In this document: positions 51,215 to 59,331 of the stretch, piece after piece
How the letters are laid out: every line of letters begins with the position of its first letter
Numbering within the stretch: position 1 is the first letter of the stretch
Assembly (NCBI RefSeq): GCF_018145875.1
Contig: NZ_JAGSSV010000010.1
Location: 43,049-107,048, forward strand
Length of the DNA: 64,000 nucleotides
DNA from: Marinomonas vulgaris
GTDB lineage: Bacteria; Pseudomonadota; Gammaproteobacteria; Pseudomonadales; Marinomonadaceae
Reading direction: 5' to 3'
Translations under genes and position numbers: made by a program
The notes under the pieces: model-generated
Databases searched by the model: none
The model's input: only the letters and a program-made list of their open reading frames with translations
What the model was told of the DNA's origin: nothing

Positions 51215-52655
51215 AGAAGAGGAAAGCAAGGCGCTAAAAAAAGCCCCTTCTTTACGGTTTCGCTTTATTCTTGCTGGTGTGTTGGTGATCGGTATTATTG
51301 CCAGTTTGGCGATTAATTTAATTTTCGATTACAGTCAAAAACTGGCCGATTTATCTTACGACCGTCTGTTGCGCAGTGCTTTACTGCAAATGGACGAAAA
51401 TGTTGGCTTGATTCGTAATGAAGTCAGTATCGACATTCCTTGGTCAGCCTTTGCCACCTTGGCACAAGCCGAAGAAGACCGCGTGTTCTATAAAGTAGAA
51501 AGCCTAGAGCAGGGCTTTATTACCGGCTATCAAGATTTAAACAGCTTTCCACCAAACCCTCCGGTGCTCGACCAAATTCAGTTTTACGATCAGATGTTTT
51601 CGGGTGAAATGGTGCGCTTTGCTTGGGTGCAGCGCTACATTACTGACCCAGAAACCGCGCAAACCGTACGAATCATCTTGGGTCAAACACGCTTATCCCG
51701 AGAAGAAATGGCCGCTGCCGTGACACAAAAAGCCGTTGAAGTAGTGGTATTGATTGCGCTGGTGGCGATTACCTTGATCATCATTGGTAGTCATTTGGTG
51801 TTGCGGCCTTTGCATCGTATTGAGCGCGCTTTAGAAGAGCGAGTGATGGGCGATCTCACTCCAATCGACATCAATACACCGAAAGAAACGCACCATTTAA
51901 AAGTCGCCATCAACCACTTTATGGCTCGTTTGCAAGCCAACCTAGAGCAACTGGAAAACTACACCGCCGACGCGGCGCATCAATTGCGTACGCCTTTAGC
52001 CAGTTTGCGAGCTCTGGCGGAAAACGCTCGCGATATAGGGTATTCCAACAGTGCGTCACCTGAAAAGCAGCATCAGGCGTTAGAAAGTATTGTCCAACAG
52101 TGCGACACCTTGAGTCAGACAGTCACGCTGCTGTTGAATCAGGCGGTGGTGTCGCATCGGTTGCAAACTCATCGCCTAGAACTGATGGATTTGCTGGTGC
52201 CGATCACGGCCTCTTGTCGAGAGCAAGCGCTTACCGCCTTGCGTCAAGGGGTGCATTTGTCGTTGGAATGCGAGCTAAAAGAAAGCTTAATATTAGGAGA
52301 CAGTTTCTCGATTCAACAGATGATGCAAAATCTGATTGAAAACGCCGTTCGATACAGTCAGCAAGACCAAGACGCACCGGCTGAAGTGATTGTGCAGGTG
52401 ATGGAATTTGATCTTTTTTATCGGATTAAGGTGATTGATTACGGCGAGGGCATTCCTGAGTCGGAAAAAGAACGGGTGTTTGAGCGCTTTTACCGTGGGC
52501 GCTACGATGTTGCAGGCACGGGTGTTGGCTTGTCTATGGTACGGGACATTGTGAACCATCATTCTGCGCGAGTTAACATTCTTAATACCGAACCAAAAGG
52601 CACCACGTTTCAGGTGGACTTTGCTAAGCATCGATTTGATGGAGACAACCAATAA
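51177..52655 (+). CDS. tctE: Sensor histidine kinase (TctE-like)
   Basis: ATG 51177 (AGAGG upstream; an in-frame TTG six bases earlier is the alternative) gives 492 residues. It has a first membrane helix (about 30-52), a periplasmic sensor of about 135 residues of the two-component-sensor N-terminal type (IPWSAFATLAQAEEDRVFYKV), a second membrane helix (about 185-208) and HAMP. The H-box AAHQLRTPLASL, N-box NLIENAVRYS, and DYGEGIP and GTGVGLS motifs follow. All catalytic motifs are intact. Its stop overlaps the start of a periplasmic binding protein gene (TAATG). Confidence 0.93.
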   Translation: MWQKSPNHQSLSEEEESKALKKAPSLRFRFILAGVLVIGIIASLAINLIFDYSQKLADLSYDRLLRSALLQMDENVGLIRNEVSIDIPWSAFATLAQAEEDRVFYKVESLEQGFITGYQDLNSFPPNPPVLDQIQFYDQMFSGEMVRFAWVQRYITDPETAQTVRIILGQTRLSREEMAAAVTQKAVEVVVLIALVAITLIIIGSHLVLRPLHRIERALEERVMGDLTPIDINTPKETHHLKVAINHFMARLQANLEQLENYTADAAHQLRTPLASLRALAENARDIGYSNSASPEKQHQALESIVQQCDTLSQTVTLLLNQAVVSHRLQTHRLELMDLLVPITASCREQALTALRQGVHLSLECELKESLILGDSFSIQQMMQNLIENAVRYSQQDQDAPAEVIVQVMEFDLFYRIKVIDYGEGIPESEKERVFERFYRGRYDVAGTGVGLSMVRDIVNHHSARVNILNTEPKGTTFQVDFAKHRFDGDNQ

Positions 52656-53716
52656 TGCGCCTTTTTCACATCTTGTTGCTTATGGTCATTCTTCAGGTTG
52701 GTCGTGCTTGGTCAGCGGAGCCGGTCTGGTTTGGCGATAAAAACAATACGCGTATGCTGTACATTAACTCGGCGCTTGACTTAGCGTCGTTTGAACCTAT
52801 CTTGACGGTGTTTGTGGCCCTGTACCCAGACATCAAGGTAGCGTATCGAGACGTCAACACATTGGATTTGTATTACCAAACCATTGAAGAGCACAAGCAG
52901 CCTGAAGCCAGCTTGGTGATCAGCAGTGCGATGGATCTGCACTTAAAACTGGTTAACGATGGCTACGCTCAAACGTACCAATCTAATTTTACTGAGCGCC
53001 TATCGGCGGATTTTAAATGGCGCGATCAGTTGTTTGCTTTTTCGCTAGAACCCATTGTCATGCTGGTAAACAAAGCCGCTTTTCCGGGAGACATACCAGA
53101 AGATCGCCAATCATTATTGCAAACTATTCGACAAAATGAACAAGCGATGACAAAACGCATCGGCACTTACGATATTCGTCAAAGTGGCGTGGGATATCTG
53201 TTGGCCAGTCAAGATGCACGTCAAGCCGACGTGACTTGGGGGCGCTTGCTGGAAGCTTTTGGCAGCCATAAAGTCCAAACTTATTGTTGCACCCATGAAA
53301 TTATCGACGATGTGGCATCGGGTGAATTGGCCATTGGCTATAATTTGCTTGGCTCTTATGTGTCGCAACGAGCTCGGGATGATGATCGACTGACGATGAT
53401 TTTACCGAAGGATTATACCCTGATGCTGATGCGGGCGGCTCTGATTCCTAAGAGTGCCCCAAACCCAACCGACGCGGGGTTGTTTTTGGATTTTTTATTA
53501 TCGGATAGCGCACAAAAAATGATGCAAACTCAAGGGCTGTTGTTTCCCATTCGCCCCGATGCGAATACACCAAACGACCCTTATGTTGTGAATGCGCCAG
53601 GGCCAACGGGGGTGATTGAACTGGATCAGCAACTGTTAGTTGGTCGAGATTACGCCAAGCAAAAGCGTTTTATTCGTAACTGGGAAATGGCATTAGAAAT
53701 CATCGCAGAGCCTTGA
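52655..53716 (+). CDS. Periplasmic substrate-binding protein coupled to the TctDE-like system
   Basis: The 353-residue product starts with a signal peptide (MRLFHILLLMVILQVGRAWSA, cut near residue 21) and has the two-lobed extracellular solute-binding fold of the iron/thiamine/phosphonate class (LYINSALDLASFEPILTVF, then FLDFLLSDSAQKMMQTQGLLFPIR near the end). No ABC permease or ATPase gene accompanies it. As its ATG overlaps the kinase stop, it is probably a sensing partner that presents a ligand to the kinase. This role is inferred from context. Confidence 0.85.
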   Translation: MRLFHILLLMVILQVGRAWSAEPVWFGDKNNTRMLYINSALDLASFEPILTVFVALYPDIKVAYRDVNTLDLYYQTIEEHKQPEASLVISSAMDLHLKLVNDGYAQTYQSNFTERLSADFKWRDQLFAFSLEPIVMLVNKAAFPGDIPEDRQSLLQTIRQNEQAMTKRIGTYDIRQSGVGYLLASQDARQADVTWGRLLEAFGSHKVQTYCCTHEIIDDVASGELAIGYNLLGSYVSQRARDDDRLTMILPKDYTLMLMRAALIPKSAPNPTDAGLFLDFLLSDSAQKMMQTQGLLFPIRPDANTPNDPYVVNAPGPTGVIELDQQLLVGRDYAKQKRFIRNWEMALEIIAEP

Positions 53717-53812
53717 TTTTTTGTTGCTCTTTGTCAGTGTTTTTGCGTTTGAGACTTTAATAATTTTTAAAATTCTATATATTAGCGAAAACTAATTATT
53801 TGGGGTTTTACA

Positions 53813-54154
53813 ATGAAAAGTTACAAAGAAATCAACAAAGACCAAAACACACTCGGCCGCGAATACCATCAAGCCGCGCCAGACGTATTGGGCAGCTTTA
53901 TGGCTTTGCACGGCGCAGCCATGGCAGAGGGCGTTTTATCGGTTAAGGTAAAAGAGTTGATCGCACTTGCCATTGGTATTGCGGCACGTTGCGATGGTTG
54001 CATTGCCGCTCATGTTAAAGACGCCTTAAAAGCCGGTGCGACACGTGAAGAAGTGGTTGAAACAATTAACGTGGCGGTTGTCATGGGTGGCGGTCCTTCT
54101 GTGGTGTATGGCACGCAAGCGTTAGGCGCGGTGGATGAATATCTAGCTGGCTAA
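53813..54154 (+). CDS. Carboxymuconolactone decarboxylase-family (AhpD-like) protein
   Basis: The 113-residue protein has a single CMD domain with the redox motif ARCDGCIAAHVKDALKAGAT (Cys-x-x-Cys and His) and Glu upstream (KELIALAIGIA), the pattern of AhpD-type disulfide reductases. ATG 53813 is preceded by TGGGG, and an AT-rich likely promoter lies upstream. It stands alone, closed by a terminator. Confidence 0.9.
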   Translation: MKSYKEINKDQNTLGREYHQAAPDVLGSFMALHGAAMAEGVLSVKVKELIALAIGIAARCDGCIAAHVKDALKAGATREEVVETINVAVVMGGGPSVVYGTQALGAVDEYLAG

Positions 54155-54191
54155 GGTCAGTTTAAAGATAGAGTACTATAAAAACACGAAT

Positions 54192-54221
54192 AAAAAAGCG
54201 ACTTCATGAGTCGCTTTTTTT
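54192..54221. terminator. Bidirectional terminator
   Basis: AGCGACT (54197-54203) pairs with AGTCGCT (54209-54215) with A and T runs on either side; shared by the converging AhpD-like and ATP-grasp genes. Confidence 0.9.
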
Positions 54222-54259
54222 ATGGTTTTCAATCAGATGAATTGGCTTGTTTCGTTGGC

Positions 54260-55729
54260 TTATAAGTCGCCGCGCTTTTGCTGCATACGACGTAAGAATT
54301 CCGACATGATGTGCATGTACAGCTCGTCCCCTAGGTATTTGTCTTCCACACCGCGGTCGATACTAGGGTTGTCGTTTACCTCGATTACGTAACCACGGCC
54401 GTTAATTTCTTTCACATCCACCCCGTACAAACCATCACCAATGGGTTTGGTCGCCGCGATGGCCGCTTGCAATACGCGACGCGGTACTTCAAACGTCGGC
54501 AAGGTATCAAAACCACCGCTTTCGCTGGCACTGTCGCTGTGTTGGTATATTTGCCAGTGGTCTTTGACCATGTAATAACGGCAGGCGAAAATTGGTTTGT
54601 TGTTTAACACACCAATGCGCCAGTCGAATTCGGTGTACAGGTATTCTTGTACCAACAGCAAAGAGGACTTTTTAAACAGTGTAGCCAAGCTGGCGGTGAG
54701 TGCCTCGCGGTTTTCTGCCTTAATTACGCCTTTTGAGAAGGCGCCATCGGGAATTTTTACCACCATTGGGTAGCTGATTACCGCTTCTAGGGCGTCTTCT
54801 ACGTCTTTTTCACCCTTGTGTACAATGCGCGTTTTTGGGCAAGGTACTTTATGGGTGTTGAACAAATCCGCCAAGTATACTTTATTGGTGCAACGCATAA
54901 TGGACTGAGGATCGTCCATCACCACCAGACCTAAGCCTTCGGCTTTTTTGGCAAAGCGGTAAGTATGGTGGTCAATATTAGTGGTTTCACGAATAAATAA
55001 ACCATCGTATTCTGGCAAACGCATGATGTCTTTTGGACCGATGGTTTCTACGTGAATGCCCAATTGTTTACCGGCCTGAATGAACTTTTTAATCGCTTGA
55101 TCATCACTTGGTGGCATGGCTTCTTCTGGGTTGACCAGAATGGCCATGTCAAATTTTGCCGCCCGTTGAGTGCGACCCTTACTCCACACTTTATTACTGA
55201 AGGCTTCCAATGATTCAGCAAACAAGGTTTCTTCCGCGTCGTTAAGGCTTTTATGAGAAGTGATTTGTAAATCACTTACTTGCCACGTTTTGCGAAATTT
55301 CAACTTCACTTCCAGCACTGGGCAGGCAAAAGCTTCGAACATTTTACGTGCGAATTCCTTCATTTCAGGCTGTGTCGTTTTTCCAAACACACAGTGAAAC
55401 GTTATCTCAGTCGGCGCATCGGGCGTACCAAGCTTTTGAGCGAGCGCGGGTAAAAGTTGCGCCACTTGCATTTCGTACAAAGCTTTCTTGCTGATGTCGT
55501 TTAACACACGCACAGACGGCATAACGTGATGGCCGCGACTTTCTGCCAACAGCGAGCAATAGTATCCATCAGATAAATATTTGCTGCTTTTACACAGGTT
55601 GATGATGCGAGTTCGCCCTTGGCTTTTTGTCGCCATGTTCAGATATTGCGTGAAAGTAATGACACGATCGCTTGGCATAAACGCAGACCAATCTTTGGCC
55701 TGATCAACAACGATGTAAGTCTGTGACAT
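54260..55729 (-). CDS. RimK-like ATP-grasp ligase with RLAN N-terminal domain
   Basis: ATG 55729 has AAAAGGAA 8-10 bases upstream; the 489-residue protein then starts MSQTYIVVDQAKDW. An N-terminal domain (about 1-190, with LCKSSKYLSDGYYCSLLAESRGHHVMPSV) matches the RimK-like ATP-grasp N-terminal (RLAN) domain. A RimK-type ATP-grasp domain follows, with VVKIPDGAFSKGVIKA, LVQEYLYTEFDWRIGVLNNKPIFACRYY and the metal-binding VIEVNDNPSIDRG. Such enzymes join amino acids (often glutamate) to a carboxylate through an acyl phosphate. The substrate is unknown. It is divergent from a GNAT-peptidase fusion, a pairing that recurs in marine gammaproteobacteria as far as I recall and has been predicted to work in peptide or amide metabolism. 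Confidence 0.9.
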   Translation of the reverse strand: MSQTYIVVDQAKDWSAFMPSDRVITFTQYLNMATKSQGRTRIINLCKSSKYLSDGYYCSLLAESRGHHVMPSVRVLNDISKKALYEMQVAQLLPALAQKLGTPDAPTEITFHCVFGKTTQPEMKEFARKMFEAFACPVLEVKLKFRKTWQVSDLQITSHKSLNDAEETLFAESLEAFSNKVWSKGRTQRAAKFDMAILVNPEEAMPPSDDQAIKKFIQAGKQLGIHVETIGPKDIMRLPEYDGLFIRETTNIDHHTYRFAKKAEGLGLVVMDDPQSIMRCTNKVYLADLFNTHKVPCPKTRIVHKGEKDVEDALEAVISYPMVVKIPDGAFSKGVIKAENREALTASLATLFKKSSLLLVQEYLYTEFDWRIGVLNNKPIFACRYYMVKDHWQIYQHSDSASESGGFDTLPTFEVPRRVLQAAIAATKPIGDGLYGVDVKEINGRGYVIEVNDNPSIDRGVEDKYLGDELYMHIMSEFLRRMQQKRGDL

Positions 55730-55830
55730 GTGTTTTGGTGTTCCTTTTAAATAGCGAGTTTTGAGGTTATTTAGCGTGTTTGGTGTATCTCGATTTGTGC
55801 GGATAGTGCGCTTGTTTTGGTGATTTAACA

Positions 55831-55881
55831 ATAGTCTAAAAGTAAATATTACGATGTTTTTTTGTTGAAAATTTAGACTAT
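55831..55881. promoter_or_regulatory. Spaced perfect 10-bp inverted repeat between the ATP-grasp and GNAT-peptidase genes
   Basis: ATAGTCTAAA (55831-55840) and TTTAGACTAT (55872-55881) are exact reverse complements separated by 31 bp; their centres are 41 bp apart, close to four DNA turns. The placement in the divergent gap suggests paired operator half-sites controlling both genes. Confidence 0.6.
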
Positions 55882-56014
55882 CTTTTACACAAAATTCGCC
55901 CTAGAATGCGCAAAATTTTTCATCGTTTTGTTCTTTTTAACCGCGTTGGCGTTTCACGCTCTGGTTCAACAATAAAACGATTCTAGTGACCTTTTGCCCT
56001 TTCGAGGCGATACC

Positions 56015-57193
56015 ATGACCAAGCTTATTTCTCCTGTTAATCCTGCTCCTCAATCTTCTCTAGATGCAAGTATTCCAGTCACAAGCGTGCAGTTGGCGGT
56101 ATTGGACGACCTTAATGGACTGCTGCAACTCGAAAGCCTTGCTTTCACTGGCGATCGCTTGAGTCGTCGCAGTTTTCGTCGCGCCATTAACAGCGCTGGG
56201 TCTGCTTTGTTTGTGGCGAAAAGAGGAGATGAATTATTGGGCTACGCCTTGCTTCATCTTCGTCAGGGGACGCGTTTGGCGCGTTTGTACTCGCTGGCGG
56301 TGTCGCCGTCTGCGCGTGGGCTGGGTATAGGAAAATTACTGATTCAAGCCTGTGAGAAAAAAGCCCTAAAGCAAGGCAAGATGCTGTTGCGTTTAGAAGT
56401 AAGCGATGTGAACCACAGTGCCATTGGTTTGTATCAAAAGCTGGGCTACAAGGAGTTTGGTCATTACGACGCCTATTACGAAGACCAAACCGATGCGATT
56501 CGCATGCAAAAGCGTTTGCGCCATGCCGGCGGCGAGCAGACTACACGGCCTATGCCTTGGTTGGCTCAGGGCACGCCCTTTACGTGTGGGCCGGCGTCGT
56601 TGCAAATGGTGTTGTCGGCGATGCAGCCCGACTATCAAGCCACGCCCGACGACGAGCTAGAAATCTGGCGCGAAGCCACGACGATTTTTATGACCTCGGG
56701 TCACGGTGGCTGTCATCCCATGGGATTGGCATTGGCGGGGCAAAAACGCGGCTTATTAGCCAGTGTTTGGTTGAGTGAAGAAGGGCCCTTGTTTGTTGAC
56801 AGTGTGCGCAATGAACTGAAAAAAAGTGTGATTACCCGTGTCCACGATGGCTTTGCCAAACAGTGCCATGAGTTACAGGTGCCGGTGCACTATTCGTCGA
56901 TGCCTTTAGACCAGCTGATTGCTGAATTTGATGGTGGAGCCGTGGCGATTATTTTGATCAGTACCTTTCGTATGGATGGCAAAAAATCCCCTCATTGGGT
57001 AGTGATGTCGGGGTATGACGAGCATTGTATTTTGGTACACGACCCAGATTTGGACGACGAAAAACCTTTACCCGATGATCCACCAAGCCCATTAGATTGT
57101 CAGTTTGTCCCCATCGCACGAGATGAATTCGAAAAAATGTCGCGCTTTGGTCAGAGTCGTTTACAAGCGACCGTGGTGCTTAAAGCCCATTAA
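56015..57193 (+). CDS. GNAT acetyltransferase fused to a C39-like (papain-fold) peptidase
   Basis: ATG 56015 (GAGG 7 bases before) gives 392 residues. Residues about 25-168 are a GNAT domain with the acetyl-CoA loop SPSARGLGIGKLLIQACEKKA and NHSAIGLYQKLGYKEFGHY. Residues about 180-390 are a C39-like cysteine peptidase with a complete visible triad: Cys191 (TPFTCGPASLQMVL), His327 (SPHWVVMSGYD) and Asp343 (LVHDPD), and a likely oxyanion Gln185. No signal peptide or membrane helix is seen, so it acts in the cytoplasm, unlike export-linked C39 domains. The pairing with an RLAN ATP-grasp ligase suggests making, acetylating and trimming of a peptide-like product. Confidence 0.9.
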   Translation: MTKLISPVNPAPQSSLDASIPVTSVQLAVLDDLNGLLQLESLAFTGDRLSRRSFRRAINSAGSALFVAKRGDELLGYALLHLRQGTRLARLYSLAVSPSARGLGIGKLLIQACEKKALKQGKMLLRLEVSDVNHSAIGLYQKLGYKEFGHYDAYYEDQTDAIRMQKRLRHAGGEQTTRPMPWLAQGTPFTCGPASLQMVLSAMQPDYQATPDDELEIWREATTIFMTSGHGGCHPMGLALAGQKRGLLASVWLSEEGPLFVDSVRNELKKSVITRVHDGFAKQCHELQVPVHYSSMPLDQLIAEFDGGAVAIILISTFRMDGKKSPHWVVMSGYDEHCILVHDPDLDDEKPLPDDPPSPLDCQFVPIARDEFEKMSRFGQSRLQATVVLKAH

Positions 57194-57296
57194 AATACCT
57201 TTGGGTTTATGCTATGAAGGCGAGCGTGTTACTGTTCTTTTCATTGGGTGCACAGTTTTGTAAATAGTTTTGTCAAATCGATGGAGGAACAGTCAC

Positions 57297-58355
57297 ATGA
57301 AGGTTGCGTTTACCAGTGATAACATTGCCGGCGCGTCAGACGCCGTATTTCACGCCATGATGGAAGCCGCACAGGGCGACGCCATGCCTTATGGTCACGA
57401 CGATGGCACGGCGCAGGTTACCGCCATGCTGGCTGAGTTGTTTGAATGTGATCTTGAGGTGTTTCTGGTGTCCACAGGCACCGCGGCTAATGTACTGAGC
57501 ATCAGCGCGCTAACGCCGCCGTGGGGCAGTGTCTTGTGTCATCAAGACTGTCACTTATTAAAAGATGAAAGTACGGCGCCAGAATTTTACGCAGGCGGTG
57601 CGCGTTTTGTTGGTATTAACGGCGCGGACGCGAAAATTGACCCCGTTGTGTTGAAAAATATCATCGGTCAGAAAAAAGGCGATGTACATTCGTGCCAAGC
57701 ATCGGCGGTTAGCGTATCGCAGGTGACTGAAATTGGCAGTGTTTACAGCGTGGCGGAGTTACAGGTGATTACCGACATTGCCAAAAGCGCTGGCTTGCCG
57801 GTTCACATGGACGGTGCACGATTCGCCAATGCTTTAATCGCTCTTGGTTGTTCTCCCGCTGAGATGACCTGGAAAGCAGGCGTGGATGTGTTGTCGTTTG
57901 GAGCCACTAAAAATGGCGTGATGGCCGCTGAAGCCATCGTGGTGTTTAAGTCCTCTTTAGAAGAGAAAGGACTTTCTTTTGAGCGAGTCGTTCAAGAACT
58001 GGGTTTTCGTCGCAAACGCGGTGGTCACTTGCATTCAAAAATGCGTCTATTGTCGGCGCAAATGCAAGCCTACCTCACGGACGATTTATGGCGCACAAAC
58101 GCGACCCACGCCAATACCATGATGGCGATGTTGCAAGATGGGCTGAAAGAGATTCCCGATGTGGTAATAGAAACACCGGCGCAAGCGAACATGCTGTTTT
58201 GCCGTATGCCTTTGGCGATGATCGACTACTTGCAAAAAGAAGGCTTTGGTTTTTACACCGGACGCTGGGAAGAAGGCGTGATTCGACTGGTAACGTCCTT
58301 TAGAACGCCAAAAGAAGGTGTGCAGGCCTTCATCGACGCTGCTCGACGCTTTTAA
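57297..58355 (+). CDS. ltaE: Low-specificity L-threonine aldolase
   Basis: A PLP enzyme cleaving threonine or allo-threonine to glycine and acetaldehyde. ATG 57297 has GGAGGA 8 bases upstream; the 352-residue product begins MKVAFTSDNIAGASDAVFHAMMEA. Features are the HMDGARFANAL motif and the Schiff-base lysine in SFGATKNGVMAAEAIV. The substrate-binding His of the stacking loop is within CHQDCHLLKDE. It is about 100 bp after the GNAT-peptidase gene on the same strand, so it could be co-transcribed; a strong terminator follows. Confidence 0.92.
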   Translation: MKVAFTSDNIAGASDAVFHAMMEAAQGDAMPYGHDDGTAQVTAMLAELFECDLEVFLVSTGTAANVLSISALTPPWGSVLCHQDCHLLKDESTAPEFYAGGARFVGINGADAKIDPVVLKNIIGQKKGDVHSCQASAVSVSQVTEIGSVYSVAELQVITDIAKSAGLPVHMDGARFANALIALGCSPAEMTWKAGVDVLSFGATKNGVMAAEAIVVFKSSLEEKGLSFERVVQELGFRRKRGGHLHSKMRLLSAQMQAYLTDDLWRTNATHANTMMAMLQDGLKEIPDVVIETPAQANMLFCRMPLAMIDYLQKEGFGFYTGRWEEGVIRLVTSFRTPKEGVQAFIDAARRF

Positions 58356-58397
58356 GAATGAGCGATTAGGTAAAGACGGGGGAGCGGAACGACATAA

Positions 58398-58435
58398 AAA
58401 GCCCCAGCGACTTTTTACAGTGTCGTTGGGGCTTT
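58398..58435. terminator. Terminator between ltaE and the converging stress-protein gene
   Basis: GCCCCAGCGAC (58401-58411) pairs with GTCGTTGGGGC (58422-58432) with one wobble, with five A before and TTT after. Confidence 0.85.
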
Positions 58436-58450
58436 AAATTTGCAGTGAAA

Positions 58451-59302
58451 TTAACGCAAGATGAGCAATGGAATATCGCTTTCAATGATCATTTTGCTGG
58501 TATTACTGCCGACAAAGAACTGTCGAACTTTGGAATGAGCATAAGCGCCCATCGCCATGAGTTCAATCTTGTGTTCTTTACGATAGTCGGTCAGCACCGG
58601 ATAGATTTTCCCAGGAATAATCGACGCCATGACTTCAAAACCTTCGTCTTCAAGGCTCTTTTGAGCACTTTCAAGCTTGGCTTGGCGTTCTGCTGTCGCT
58701 TCACCGGCCATGACCAGATGGCACGGCAAGCCTTTTAACAGTGGGCTTTGTGCAATGCGTGCGATGGCATTATCAGCGGCTTCGCGGCCATCATAAGCAA
58801 TCATGAAATTATTCGGTGGTGTAAACGCATCGACGGTAATTAAAATGGGACGATGCAAAGTGCGTGCCGCACGTTCAATGTGCGAACCAACCGTTTGCGC
58901 CGACAGAGTATGATTTACCCCAAGGCGACCTAGAATAACCAAGCGTGTTTCTTCTTCTAGGTCAATTAAGTTGTCGACCAAATCACCATGACGCTGCTGA
59001 GTATGGATCTGAGTCGCTCCCGCTTTTTGAGCGATGTCATGGGCGTTGTCGAGAATGAGCTTGCCGTATTCCAATGCCAATTTCGCGCGTTTGGCGTCCA
59101 GCTCAACCAATTCGTCGAGCAGGTGCTCACGACTCCCTAAGCCAATCGCACCGGATAAATCGTCGTCGGTGCGGATTGCCTCTTTCTCAAGTGAATGTAG
59201 CAAGGTCAGCGGCGAGGCCATCTTATTGGCTGCCCATACTGAGGCGTTGGTGACGTATTCAGTTAAAGTCGATCCATCGATACAAGCCATTATATGTGTC
59301 AT
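58451..59302 (-). CDS. Tandem-domain universal stress protein (UspE-like)
   Basis: The 283-residue protein has two Usp domains. The first (about 1-155) has MTHIMACIDGSTLTEYVTNAS and the second (about 155-283) has FMIAYDGREAADNAIARIAQS, then MAMGAYAHSKVRQFFVGSNTSKMI, the ATP-binding GxxGxxxxxxxGS(N/T)-like end. It is the second gene of an operon with a SulP transporter 29 bp upstream. Usp proteins of this kind are cytoplasmic nucleotide-binding stress or signalling proteins; here it may regulate or respond to the transporter. Confidence 0.93.
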   Translation of the reverse strand: MTHIMACIDGSTLTEYVTNASVWAANKMASPLTLLHSLEKEAIRTDDDLSGAIGLGSREHLLDELVELDAKRAKLALEYGKLILDNAHDIAQKAGATQIHTQQRHGDLVDNLIDLEEETRLVILGRLGVNHTLSAQTVGSHIERAARTLHRPILITVDAFTPPNNFMIAYDGREAADNAIARIAQSPLLKGLPCHLVMAGEATAERQAKLESAQKSLEDEGFEVMASIIPGKIYPVLTDYRKEHKIELMAMGAYAHSKVRQFFVGSNTSKMIIESDIPLLILR

Positions 59303-59331
59303 GTCGCACTCCTTATTTTTATGAGAGCGGC

